A DNA stretch of 64,000 nt, from assembly GCA_030604885.1 (NCBI GenBank), contig JAUVUZ010000006.1, forward strand, positions 62,001 to 126,000, read 5' to 3'. Under the pieces are notes generated by a model that saw only the letters and a list, made by a program, of their open reading frames with translations, was not told the DNA's origin and searched no databases. The translations under genes were made by a program, and so were the position numbers. Position 1 is the stretch's first letter. Each line of letters begins with the position of its first letter. Source of the DNA: Alphaproteobacteria bacterium. GTDB taxonomy: Bacteria; Pseudomonadota; Alphaproteobacteria; Rhodospirillales; Rhodospirillaceae. Below are positions 1 through 7,081 of the stretch, one piece after another.

Positions 1-654
1 CCGCGCCACCAGCCGGTGCAGCGCGGCGGAATCCGACTTCAGAGCGGTTGCGAAGCCCAGCCCCTCGCGCTGGCTGAGAATCGCCAGCCCGTGGTCGCCG
101 ATGGTGCCGTTGACGAGGATCGCGTCGCCCGGCCGCGCCCGGTCGCCGCCGATTGCGACGCCGGGGGGAATCCGGCCGATTCCCGCGGTGTTGATGAAGA
201 TTCCGTCGCCCTTGCCGCGCTCCACCACCTTGGTGTCGCCGGTGACGATCGGCACCCCGGCGGCGCGGCTCGCCGCCGCCATCGACGCCACGACCCGGCG
301 GAGAACGTCGAGCGGCAGGCCCTCTTCGAGGATGAAGCCCGCCGACAGGTAGAGCGGTTCCGCCCCGGCCATCGCGAGATCGTTGACGGTGCCGTGGACC
401 GCCAGCGAGCCGATGTCGCCGCCGGGAAAGAACAGCGGTGAAATCACGTAGCTGTCGGTGGTCATCGCCATCCGCCCGGCCGCGACGGCGAACTGCGCCT
501 GGTCGTCGCGCCGGGCGAGCAGGGGGTTGTCGAAGGCGGCGACGAACAGCTCGTCCACCAGTTGCGCCATCGCGCGGCCGCCGCTGCCGTGGGCGAGTTC
601 GATCCGGCCGGTCTCCCAGTCGATCGCCGGGCCGAGGGGGAGGGGGGAGGTCAT
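1..654 (-). CDS. hypE: Hydrogenase maturation protein HypE (partial, N-terminal part)
   Basis: HypE takes a carbamoyl group from HypF on its C-terminal cysteine and dehydrates it to a thiocyanate, the source of the CN ligands of [NiFe] hydrogenase. About 218 residues are visible: an AIR-synthase-type start with the ELAHGSGGRAM segment near residue 20, a TTDSYV motif and a conserved GD segment (TGDTKVVERG). The protein runs off the left edge, so the catalytic C-terminal Cys cannot be seen. The ATG overlaps the hypD stop in an ATGA-type junction, so the gene is translationally coupled and is at least third in a hypCDE operon read leftwards. The identification is firm. Confidence 0.93.
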   Translation of the reverse strand, partial: MTSPLPLGPAIDWETGRIELAHGSGGRAMAQLVDELFVAAFDNPLLARRDDQAQFAVAAGRMAMTTDSYVISPLFFPGGDIGSLAVHGTVNDLAMAGAEPLYLSAGFILEEGLPLDVLRRVVASMAAASRAAGVPIVTGDTKVVERGKGDGIFINTAGIGRIPPGVAIGGDRARPGDAILVNGTIGDHGLAILSQREGLGFATALKSDSAALHRLVAR

Positions 655-1781
655 CGAAGCTCCTTCCATATCCGGCGGCGGCCGCGGCCGTAGCTCCATT
701 CGGCGGCGCACGCGCCCTCCGACGACACCATGCAAGCGCCGTGCGGGCTTTCGGGAGTGCAGGCGGAGCCGAACAACGGGCAGTCGGCGGGTTGGGCGAG
801 GCCGCGCAGGATTTCCGCGCAGCGACAGGCGGTTCGAGGTTCGGGCGGGGGGTCGCCGATCTCGAAGCGGGTCTCGGCGTTCCACGCCGCGAACCCGGGG
901 CGCGGGCGCAGGCCGCTTTCCGCCAGCTGCCCGAGGCCGCGCCAGGCGAAGTGCGCGCGCGGTTCGAACACCTCCGCCGTCAGCGCCTGCGCCGCACGGT
1001 TTCCCGCCGCGGTGACGCCGCGGCTGAACTGGATCTCGACGCGGGCCGCGCCGGAGTTCGCCTGACGGACCAGCATCAGGATCGCCTGCAACAGGTCGAG
1101 CGGTTCGAACCCGGCGATCACCACCGGCATGCGGGCGTCGCGCGCGAACCCGGCGAACGCATCGGCGCCGGTCACCGCGGCGACGTGCGCCGGGCCGAGG
1201 ATGCCGTCGAGCACCGGGCGGTCCGCCGCTTCGCCGAGGACGGCGGCGATCGCGGGGGGCGTCAGCACATGATTGCAGAACACCGAGAAGTTGCCGATTC
1301 CGAGGTGCCGCGCCCGGGCGAGCACCGCGGCGGTGGGCGGCGTGGTGGTCTCGAAGCCGACAGCGAAGAACACCACCTGCCGGTCCGGCAGCGCCTGCGC
1401 CAGGGCGAGGGCGTCGAGCGGCGAGTAGACCACCCGCACGTCGGCGCCCGCCGCCTTCGCGCTCAGCAGGCTGCGGCGGTGCGAGCCGGGAATCCGCAGC
1501 ACGTCGCCGAAGCTGCAGAGGGTGACGCCGGTGCGTTCGGCGATCGCGATCGCCGCGTCGACCCGGCCGACCGGCAGCACGCACACCGGACAGCCCGGCC
1601 CGTGGACCATCCGCAGGTTGGCGGGCAGCATCTCGGCGATCGCGTAACGGCAGATCGCGTGGGTGTGGCCGCCGCAAAACTCCATGAACGCGTAGCTGCG
1701 CCCGGGCTGCGCCTCGGCGGCGATCGCCGCAGCGAGCCGACGCGCGGTCTCGCCGTCGCGGAAGGCGTCGAAGGCGATCAT
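651..1781 (-). CDS. hypD: Hydrogenase maturation Fe-S protein HypD
   Basis: HypD is the [4Fe-4S] scaffold on which, with HypC, the Fe(CN)2CO unit of [NiFe] hydrogenase is assembled. The 376-residue length is normal. Family motifs are present: CGGHTH at about residues 36-41 and GPGCPVC at 61-67 (Cys36, Cys64 and Cys67, matching the conserved cysteines of E. coli HypD), with further cysteines in the C-terminal third that would hold the cluster. The frame is open far upstream, but the start is set at the ATG overlapping the hypC stop (TCAT junction), because everything upstream of it is hypC in another frame. It is the second gene of the hypCDE operon. Confidence 0.96.
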   Translation of the reverse strand: MIAFDAFRDGETARRLAAAIAAEAQPGRSYAFMEFCGGHTHAICRYAIAEMLPANLRMVHGPGCPVCVLPVGRVDAAIAIAERTGVTLCSFGDVLRIPGSHRRSLLSAKAAGADVRVVYSPLDALALAQALPDRQVVFFAVGFETTTPPTAAVLARARHLGIGNFSVFCNHVLTPPAIAAVLGEAADRPVLDGILGPAHVAAVTGADAFAGFARDARMPVVIAGFEPLDLLQAILMLVRQANSGAARVEIQFSRGVTAAGNRAAQALTAEVFEPRAHFAWRGLGQLAESGLRPRPGFAAWNAETRFEIGDPPPEPRTACRCAEILRGLAQPADCPLFGSACTPESPHGACMVSSEGACAAEWSYGRGRRRIWKELR

Positions 1782-2005
1782 CGCGGCCCCGGCGCGGCCA
1801 TCTCGGCGATCAGTGCGAGAGTCCGGCGCGCCTCGGCCGGGTCGAGCTTCGCGAGCGCGAAGCCGACGTGGACGATGACGTAATCGCCGATCGCGACCTC
1901 GGGAACCAGGGTCACCGAGATCTCCTTGCGGATGCCGTCGCGCTCGGCCACCGCCATCTCGCCGGGCAGGAATTCGATCACGCGCATGGGCAGGGCGAGG
2001 CACAT
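1778..2005 (-). CDS. hypC: Hydrogenase assembly chaperone HypC/HybG
   Basis: HypC is a small chaperone of 75 residues that binds the Fe(CN)2CO group through its N-terminal cysteine and delivers it to the hydrogenase large subunit with HypD. The MCLALP start with Cys2, the GDYVIVHVGFA segment near residue 41 with its conserved His, and the length are all diagnostic. A GGAGGAAG ribosome-binding site lies just upstream. It is the first visible gene of the leftward hyp operon and diverges from moeA. A CooA-type palindrome (2126-2141) lies about 120 bp upstream of its start and could serve both directions. Confidence 0.95.
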   Translation of the reverse strand: MCLALPMRVIEFLPGEMAVAERDGIRKEISVTLVPEVAIGDYVIVHVGFALAKLDPAEARRTLALIAEMAAPGPR

Positions 2006-2125
2006 CGTTCTTCCTCCCGGGTCGTGCGTCGGCCGTTTTCGAACTATAGCCCCACGCGGCCCGGGAATCCACCGGCAATCGAGTTTTTATCATTGAATAT
2101 CAAATAGGTGATGAATCGACCGGAG

Positions 2126-2141
2126 TGTCGGACGGCTGACA
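2126..2141. promoter_or_regulatory. Candidate CooA-type operator between hypC and moeA
   Basis: The sequence TGTCGGACGGCTGACA reads as TGTCG-N6-TGACA. It fits the two-fold pattern TGTCR-N6-YGACA known for the CO-responsive regulator CooA of Rhodospirillum rubrum, whose homologue is encoded at 7082-7777. Its centre (2133.5) is about 42 bp upstream of a start predicted from a GAGAAT -10-like hexamer at 2164-2169, a class II activator position for moeA. On the opposite strand a TGATAT hexamer (about 2097-2102) could give a similar geometry for hypC. Sequence match only; binding is inferred. Confidence 0.55.
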
Positions 2142-2269
2142 GCCGGAGGTGCGGGAAAGGAGAGAGAATGAATGTCCCGGCCAGCACCGGGCGGCGGCGT
2201 GGTTCCGGCGGCATCACCCCCGGTCGTTCAGAACCGCGCACGCCGACAGCCAGCCGACGAGGAAGTCCG

Positions 2270-3511
2270 ATGTCCGTGACCCTGGTTCCTCCTGTCGCGA
2301 CCGCGACGATTCCCCTGGGCGAACTGTTGCCGCGGATCGACGCGGCATTCGCCTGCGTCGTCGGCCGCGAATCGGTGCCGTTGCCCGCCGCCCTCGGCCG
2401 GATCCTCGCCGAGGACGTGCGCGCATCCGCCCCGGTGCCGCCGTTCCCCGCATCCGCCGTCGACGGCTGGGCGGTGCGGGCCGCGGACCTGGGCGGGGCC
2501 GGACGCACGCTGCCGGTCGGCGGCCGCATCGCCGCCGGGCACCCGCTCGGCGGCGATCTGCGGCCCGGCCACGCCTACCGGATCTTCACCGGCGCCGCGG
2601 TGCCGCCCGGCCTCGATGCGGTGGCGATGCAGGAGGACTGCCGCCGCGACGGCGAAGCCGTCGCGATCCCGCGGATGCGCCGTGGCGAGAACCTTCGTCC
2701 GGCGGGCGAAACCCTGGCGGAAGGCGCGCTGGCGTTGCGTGCCGGAGTGCGGGTGCGGGCTCAGGAAATCGGCGTGGCGGCAATGCTCGGGCGGGAGACG
2801 CTGCCGGTGCGCGCGCGCCTGCGGGTCGCGCTGTTCTCGACCGGCGACGAGTTGCGCGAGGTCGGCATGGCGCTCGGCCCCGGCTGCATTCACGATGCCA
2901 ATCGCCACCTGCTGCGCGGTCTGCTGCAGGGGTTCGGCTGCACGGTGACCGACTTCGGCATCGTCGCCGACCACGCCCTCGCGGTGCGGGACGCGATCGC
3001 CGAGGCGACGCGCGGCCACGACCTGGCGATCGCCAGCGGCGGCGCCTCGGTCGGCGACGAGGACCACATCAAGTCCGCGCTCGCCGAACTCGGCCGGGTC
3101 GACCGGTGGCGGGTGGCGATCCGCCCCGGCAAGCCCCTGGTTCTCGGCCACGTCGGCAGCACGCCGTTCGTCGGCCTGCCGGGCAACCCGGTCTCGGCGA
3201 TGGTGTGCTTCCTGCTGGTGGGGCGGCCGATTCTCGCGCGCCTCGGCGGCCTCGACCTGCCGACGCCGCGGCGTTATCCGCTGCCCGCCGGGTTCGCGCT
3301 GCGCAAGACCGAGGCGCGGCGGGAGTTCCGCCGCGCGGTGGTGGTCGAGCGCGACGGCGGCGCGGTGGTGGAGCTGGTGCCGGGAGAATCCTCGGGGATG
3401 CTGACGACGATGACGGTCGCCGACGGCTTGGTGGACCTCCCCGAGGGGCCGCTCGAGGTGGCGCCGGGCGATCCGCTCGCCTTTCTGCCGTTGGGCGAAC
3501 TGCTGCCGTGA
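2270..3511 (+). CDS. moeA: Molybdopterin molybdenumtransferase MoeA
   Basis: MoeA inserts molybdenum into adenylylated molybdopterin in the cytoplasm, the last common step of Moco synthesis. The 413-residue length matches E. coli MoeA (411). Visible landmarks are the N-terminal PFPASAVDGWAVRA segment, the MoaB/MogA-like domain with FSTGDEL and SGGASVGDEDH, and LPGNPVSAMV toward the C-terminus. The frame opens at 2108, but the ATG at 2270 is chosen because the family sequence begins there and it has an AGGAAG ribosome-binding site; an in-frame ATG at 2168 follows AAGGAG but would add about 34 unrelated residues. It diverges from hypC, and its stop abuts the convergent moaE stop without a gap. 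Confidence 0.95.
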   Translation: MSVTLVPPVATATIPLGELLPRIDAAFACVVGRESVPLPAALGRILAEDVRASAPVPPFPASAVDGWAVRAADLGGAGRTLPVGGRIAAGHPLGGDLRPGHAYRIFTGAAVPPGLDAVAMQEDCRRDGEAVAIPRMRRGENLRPAGETLAEGALALRAGVRVRAQEIGVAAMLGRETLPVRARLRVALFSTGDELREVGMALGPGCIHDANRHLLRGLLQGFGCTVTDFGIVADHALAVRDAIAEATRGHDLAIASGGASVGDEDHIKSALAELGRVDRWRVAIRPGKPLVLGHVGSTPFVGLPGNPVSAMVCFLLVGRPILARLGGLDLPTPRRYPLPAGFALRKTEARREFRRAVVVERDGGAVVELVPGESSGMLTTMTVADGLVDLPEGPLEVAPGDPLAFLPLGELLP

Positions 3512-3949
3512 TCAGAGACGGAGCGACCGGCCCGCGATCCAGGCGCTTTCGGCGTCGGCGTAGTGCTCCTCCTTCCACACCGGAACGCGGCGCTTGATTT
3601 CCTCGATCGCGTGGCGGCAGGCGGCGAACGATTCGGCGCGATGGCCGGAGGCGACGGCGACGACGACGCTCACCCCGCCGACCGGCAGTTCGCCCTTGAC
3701 GTGTTCCAGCCAGACGTCGAGTTCGTCGCCCCAGCGGCGGTGGATCTCCTCGGCGATCGCGGCCAGGATGCGGGTCGCCAGGGCGTCGAAGGCATCGTAG
3801 CCGACGCCCTCCACCGGTCGCGACAGGTTGGTGTTGCGGACCCGGCCGACGAAGGTGCAGACCGCGCCGTGCGACGGATCGTCGAGGAAGGCGAGGGCGG
3901 CGTCACACGACAGCGGCTCCTCGCGGACGGCGACGTGGATCCGCCCCAT
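3512..3949 (-). CDS. moaE: Molybdopterin synthase catalytic subunit MoaE
   Basis: MoaE forms the dithiolene of molybdopterin from precursor Z using sulfur carried on the MoaD C-terminus. The protein has 145 residues. The two catalytic lysines fall at Lys119 (in EEIKRR) and Lys126 (in VPVWKEEHY), the same numbers as in E. coli MoaE. The TFVGRVRN motif near residue 32 and the SGHRAESFAAC segment are also typical. The start is the ATG one base after the moaD stop; upstream in-frame sequence is moaD in another frame. It is the last gene of the leftward moaCB-moaD-moaE operon. Confidence 0.95.
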   Translation of the reverse strand: MGRIHVAVREEPLSCDAALAFLDDPSHGAVCTFVGRVRNTNLSRPVEGVGYDAFDALATRILAAIAEEIHRRWGDELDVWLEHVKGELPVGGVSVVVAVASGHRAESFAACRHAIEEIKRRVPVWKEEHYADAESAWIAGRSLRL

Positions 3950-3950
3950 C

Positions 3951-4226
3951 TCAGCCTCCCGAGATCGGCGGCAGGACCGCGATCGCGGCGCCGTCGGAAA
4001 GCGGCGTGTCGTCGCGGAGAAGCTGGCGTTCGTCGGCGAACGCCGAGACCGCGAGCAACGCGTCGTCGGCGAAGCCGGGCGCGACGGCGCGCAGGGCCGC
4101 GGGAAGCTCGCGCCGCGCATCGGCGAGGGTCGCTCCGGCGGGCAGGGTCAGCCGCAGCGGCGCGTGCCCGGTGTGGGCGCGGAAGGCGCCGTAGAGGGTG
4201 AATTCCACCGACAGGTGCGGGGTCAT
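3951..4226 (-). CDS. moaD: Molybdopterin synthase sulfur carrier MoaD
   Basis: MoaD is the ubiquitin-fold sulfur carrier subunit of molybdopterin synthase; its C-terminal glycine is thiocarboxylated and feeds sulfur to MoaE. The 91-residue protein ends in VLPPISGG, the required Gly-Gly terminus, and carries the GATLADARREL segment typical of the family. The start codon overlaps the moaCB stop (TCAT junction), so translation is coupled. A longer open frame exists upstream but is moaCB in another frame. Only the adenylating enzyme MoeB and the first enzyme MoaA are missing from this cluster; both must lie elsewhere. Confidence 0.93.
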   Translation of the reverse strand: MTPHLSVEFTLYGAFRAHTGHAPLRLTLPAGATLADARRELPAALRAVAPGFADDALLAVSAFADERQLLRDDTPLSDGAAIAVLPPISGG

Positions 4227-5257
4227 CGCGGTTCTCCCGGGTCCGCCGGTTGCGGTGCGTCGTGCCCCTTCCCGGCGAGCATGTCGAGCAGATGCGGGAT
4301 CAGCGGCAGCAGGCAGTCGAGGCCCTGCGTCACCGCCTTCGGGCTGCCGGGCAGCGCGATCACCAGCGAAGCGTTCACCGCCGCGGCGGTGGCGCGGCTG
4401 CTCCAGGCGTTCGGGGTGAAGCGCGCGCCGTTCTGGCGCAGCAGTTCGCCGATGCCGGGAATCTCCCGCCCGCCCAACCGCCGGATCGCCTCGGGGGTGA
4501 CGTCGCGCGGCGCGATCCCGGTGCCGCCGGTGGTCAGGATCAGATCCGGCCGCCGCTCCGCCGTCAGCGCGGCCAGGGTCGCCGCCACGGTGTCCTCGTC
4601 GTCGGGGACGATCGCGGTGGCGATCACCTCGGCCCCGGCGTCGGCAAGCGCGTCGGCGAGGATCGGGCCGGAGCGGTCGGGGTAGACGCCGACGGCGGCA
4701 CGGTCGCTCAAGGTGACGACGGCGGCGCGGCATCCGGCGAGCGGGCGCGCCGCCGCGGGCGCGATCTCGGCGCGCAGCCAGTCGGGCAGGCCTTCGGGGC
4801 AGATCCACACGCCGTGCTTGCCGCCGGTCTTGAGCAGCAGGCGGGCATCGGCGATCGTCAGCGCCGGTTCGATCATCTTGGCGAGGTCGTAGATCGCCAG
4901 CAGCGCCGCCGAGACTCCCGCCATCGCCTCCATTTCCACCCCGGTGCGGGCGAACGCGGAAACCAGGCAGTGGACGGTGACGCGGCAGCGCACCGGATCG
5001 AGCGCGTGGGTGACGCGGACGCGATCGAGGGGCAGCGGGTGGCAGAGCGGGATCAGGTCGCTCGCGCGCTTGGCCCCCTGGATGCCCGCGATCTCGGCGA
5101 GGGCGAGGGCGTCGCCCTTGGGCAGGCGTCGCTCGCGGATCAGCGGAAAGGCGCGCGCGCCCACCGCGATGCTGCCCTCGGCCACCGCCATGCGGCGGGT
5201 CGGGGATTTCTCGCCGACGTCGATCATCCGGTAGGAAGGAGCGGTTTCGGTGCTCAT
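4223..5257 (-). CDS. moaCB: Bifunctional MoaC-MoaB/MogA molybdenum cofactor protein
   Basis: This 344-residue protein fuses two Moco enzymes. Residues 1-155 are MoaC (cyclic pyranopterin monophosphate synthase), with MIDVGEKSPTRR at the start, the DLIPLCHPL motif and the TGVEMEAMAGVS segment. Residues about 172-325 are a MoaB/MogA-type molybdopterin-adenylating domain, with TLSDRAAVG, the TTGGTGIAPRD motif and a LPGSPKAV loop. The two acts are not consecutive in the pathway, since MoaD/MoaE work between them. It starts the leftward moaCB-moaD-moaE operon and diverges from the carbamoyltransferase gene; a CooA-type palindrome lies 86 bp upstream. Such fusions are known in other bacteria. Confidence 0.93.
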   Translation of the reverse strand: MSTETAPSYRMIDVGEKSPTRRMAVAEGSIAVGARAFPLIRERRLPKGDALALAEIAGIQGAKRASDLIPLCHPLPLDRVRVTHALDPVRCRVTVHCLVSAFARTGVEMEAMAGVSAALLAIYDLAKMIEPALTIADARLLLKTGGKHGVWICPEGLPDWLRAEIAPAAARPLAGCRAAVVTLSDRAAVGVYPDRSGPILADALADAGAEVIATAIVPDDEDTVAATLAALTAERRPDLILTTGGTGIAPRDVTPEAIRRLGGREIPGIGELLRQNGARFTPNAWSSRATAAAVNASLVIALPGSPKAVTQGLDCLLPLIPHLLDMLAGKGHDAPQPADPGEPR

Positions 5258-5342
5258 GGCGTGAATCCGGCTGGATGTCCGATCAGAACCCTAGCACGCG
5301 GCCGGGCCGCGGGCGGACGGCGATCTCGGATTCCCGACAATC

Positions 5343-5358
5343 TGTCAAATGCCCGACA
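5343..5358. promoter_or_regulatory. Candidate CooA-type operator between moaCB and the carbamoyltransferase gene
   Basis: The sequence TGTCAAATGCCCGACA is TGTCA-N6-CGACA, the exact arms reported for CooA sites in Rhodospirillum rubrum. The dyad extends one base further on each side (C and G). Its centre (5350.5) is about 41 bp upstream of a start predicted from a GAATTC/ATTCTC-like -10 near 5379-5386, which suits class II activation of the rightward carbamoyltransferase gene. No good -10 is seen at the matching distance for leftward moaCB. An extra CGACA half-site lies at 5335-5339. Confidence 0.62.
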
Positions 5359-5424
5359 GTTTCCGGCGGGGCGGCATGGAATTCTCGGATCGACGACGGG
5401 CGATCCCGGGAGAGTGGTGGCGGC

Positions 5425-7080
5425 ATGCGTGTCCTCGGAATTTCGGCCTACGTGCGCGACAGCGCCGCGGTCCTGGTGGAGGACGGGCGGGTCGTCGCCG
5501 CGGCGCAGGAGGAGCGCTTCTCGCGGCGCAAGTTCGACCCCGGGTTCCCGTTGGCGGCGCTGCGCTATTGCCTCGCGACCGGCGGGTGCGCCCTGGCGTC
5601 GGTCGACCGGGTGGTGTTCGCCGACCGGCCGCCGCCGGGGGCGCTCGATCACGCGCTGCGGGCGGTCGACCCGAATTTCCACTCCGACCGTCTCGCTGGT
5701 CTCGACCGCCACTTCGCGCACGCGGCGGCGGGTTTCTTTCCGTCGCCGTTCGAAACCGCGGCGGTGTTGACCGTCGACGGCGGCGGGGCGACCTCGATCG
5801 GGTTCGGCGACGGTGCCTCGATCGCGGCCCTCCGTATCTTCGATCCAGCCGCGTCCCTTGCCCGGCTCTACTCCGCGTTCGCCGACTATCTCGGCTTCCG
5901 GATCCACTCCGGCGAATACAAGATGATGGGACTCGCGCCGTACGGCGATCCCTGCTATCGCGCGGCGATCCGCGACCGTCTGGTCGAGATCGCCGCGGAC
6001 GGCGGCTTCCGCCTCGCCGCCGCGGCGTTCGACGACGACGGCCGGGCGCCGACGCTGCGCGCCACGCTCGCGGCGATGTTCGGGCAGCCGCCCCGCGCGT
6101 CGGAAGCGGAGCCGCCGTCGGGGTTCCACGCCGACGTCGCCGCGTCGATCCAGGCGGTGGCGGAGGAGATCGTCGTCGGCCTGGCGCGCTCCGCCCGCCG
6201 CGAAACCGGCGCGCGATCGCTTTGTCTGTCGGGCGAGGTGGCGCTCAACTGCGCGGCCAACGGCCGGGTGATGGGCGAGGCGGGCTTCGACGCGGTGTGG
6301 GTTCCGCCCGCGCCGGGCGATGCCGGAGCGGCGCTCGGCGCGGCGCTGGCGGGGTTCCATCTCGATCTGTGCGGCCCGCGCCGGCTCCGCCCCGGCGATT
6401 CGCTCAACGGCGGCGCGCTCGGCCCGGAATTCGCCGACGACGACGTCGCCCGCCGACTCGCCGCCTGCGGTGCCCGGTTCGCGGTGCTGCCGGAGGCGGA
6501 GCTGATCGCGCAGACCGCCGAGGCCCTGGCCGCCGGGCGATGCGTCGGCTGGATGCAGGGGCGGATGGAGTTCGGCCCGCGCGCGCTCGGGTCCCGTTCG
6601 ATCCTTTGCGATCCCCGGCTGCCGGAGGCGCGCCTGCGGCTGAACCGCGACGTCAAGCTGCGCGAGCGTTTCCGGCCGTTCGCGCCGTCGGTTCTGGACG
6701 AGGATGCCGCCGCCCGGTTCGCGCTGGCCGGGGCGGCGCCGTACATGTCGTTCGCGGTGCCGGTGCGGGGCGGAGGTCCGTCGCTCCCGGCGGTCACCCA
6801 CGTCGACGGCTCGGCGCGGGTCCAGACCGTCGACGCCGGGATCCGTCCCCGCTATGGCGCGCTGCTGCGGCAGTTCAAGCGGCTGACCGGCTGCGGCGTG
6901 CTGGTCAACACCAGCTTCAACGTCCGCGGCGAGCCGATCGTCCGCTCCCCCGAGGACGCGTTCCGCTGCTTCATGGGAAGCGGCATCGAGGTTCTGGTGG
7001 CGGGGAACTGCTATCTCGACAAAGCCGGGCAGACCGTGGCGGCCGACCCCGGCTACGGCGCGCGCTTCGCCCGCGACTGA
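5425..7080 (+). CDS. NodU/CmcH-family carbamoyltransferase
   Basis: The 551-residue protein is a carbamoyltransferase of the NodU/CmcH/TobZ family, which moves a carbamoyl group from carbamoyl phosphate, via carbamoyl-adenylate, to a hydroxyl of a sugar or antibiotic. The N-terminal Kae1-like domain has MRVLGISAY, the metal-binding HFAHAA segment near residue 95, VDGGGATS and YKMMGLAPYG. The C-terminal domain starts near residue 370 with GWMQGRMEFGPRALG and NTSFNVRGEPIV. The acceptor cannot be read from sequence. HypF, the hydrogenase carbamoyl enzyme, shares the fold, and the gene sits among hyp and Moco genes, but a role there is speculation. Start at ATG 5425 after GGGAGAG. Confidence 0.88.
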   Translation: MRVLGISAYVRDSAAVLVEDGRVVAAAQEERFSRRKFDPGFPLAALRYCLATGGCALASVDRVVFADRPPPGALDHALRAVDPNFHSDRLAGLDRHFAHAAAGFFPSPFETAAVLTVDGGGATSIGFGDGASIAALRIFDPAASLARLYSAFADYLGFRIHSGEYKMMGLAPYGDPCYRAAIRDRLVEIAADGGFRLAAAAFDDDGRAPTLRATLAAMFGQPPRASEAEPPSGFHADVAASIQAVAEEIVVGLARSARRETGARSLCLSGEVALNCAANGRVMGEAGFDAVWVPPAPGDAGAALGAALAGFHLDLCGPRRLRPGDSLNGGALGPEFADDDVARRLAACGARFAVLPEAELIAQTAEALAAGRCVGWMQGRMEFGPRALGSRSILCDPRLPEARLRLNRDVKLRERFRPFAPSVLDEDAAARFALAGAAPYMSFAVPVRGGGPSLPAVTHVDGSARVQTVDAGIRPRYGALLRQFKRLTGCGVLVNTSFNVRGEPIVRSPEDAFRCFMGSGIEVLVAGNCYLDKAGQTVAADPGYGARFARD

Positions 7081-7081
7081 C

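Noticed and set aside
2089..2105. TTGAATATCAA in the hypC/moeA region as an FNR box
   Set aside because: FNR sites need six bases between TTGA and TCAA (TTGATnnnnATCAA); here only three are present.
2134..2165. A Moco-type riboswitch in the moeA leader (CGGCT-GAC-AGCCG hairpin)
   Set aside because: The hairpin is one short stem that overlaps the CooA-type dyad; no conserved riboswitch core or second stem could be recognised.
2172..2279. A 35-residue open frame whose stop overlaps the moeA ATG, as a leader peptide
   Set aside because: It has an AAGGAG site but would lie upstream of or at the predicted transcription start, and its sequence has no regulatory codon run.
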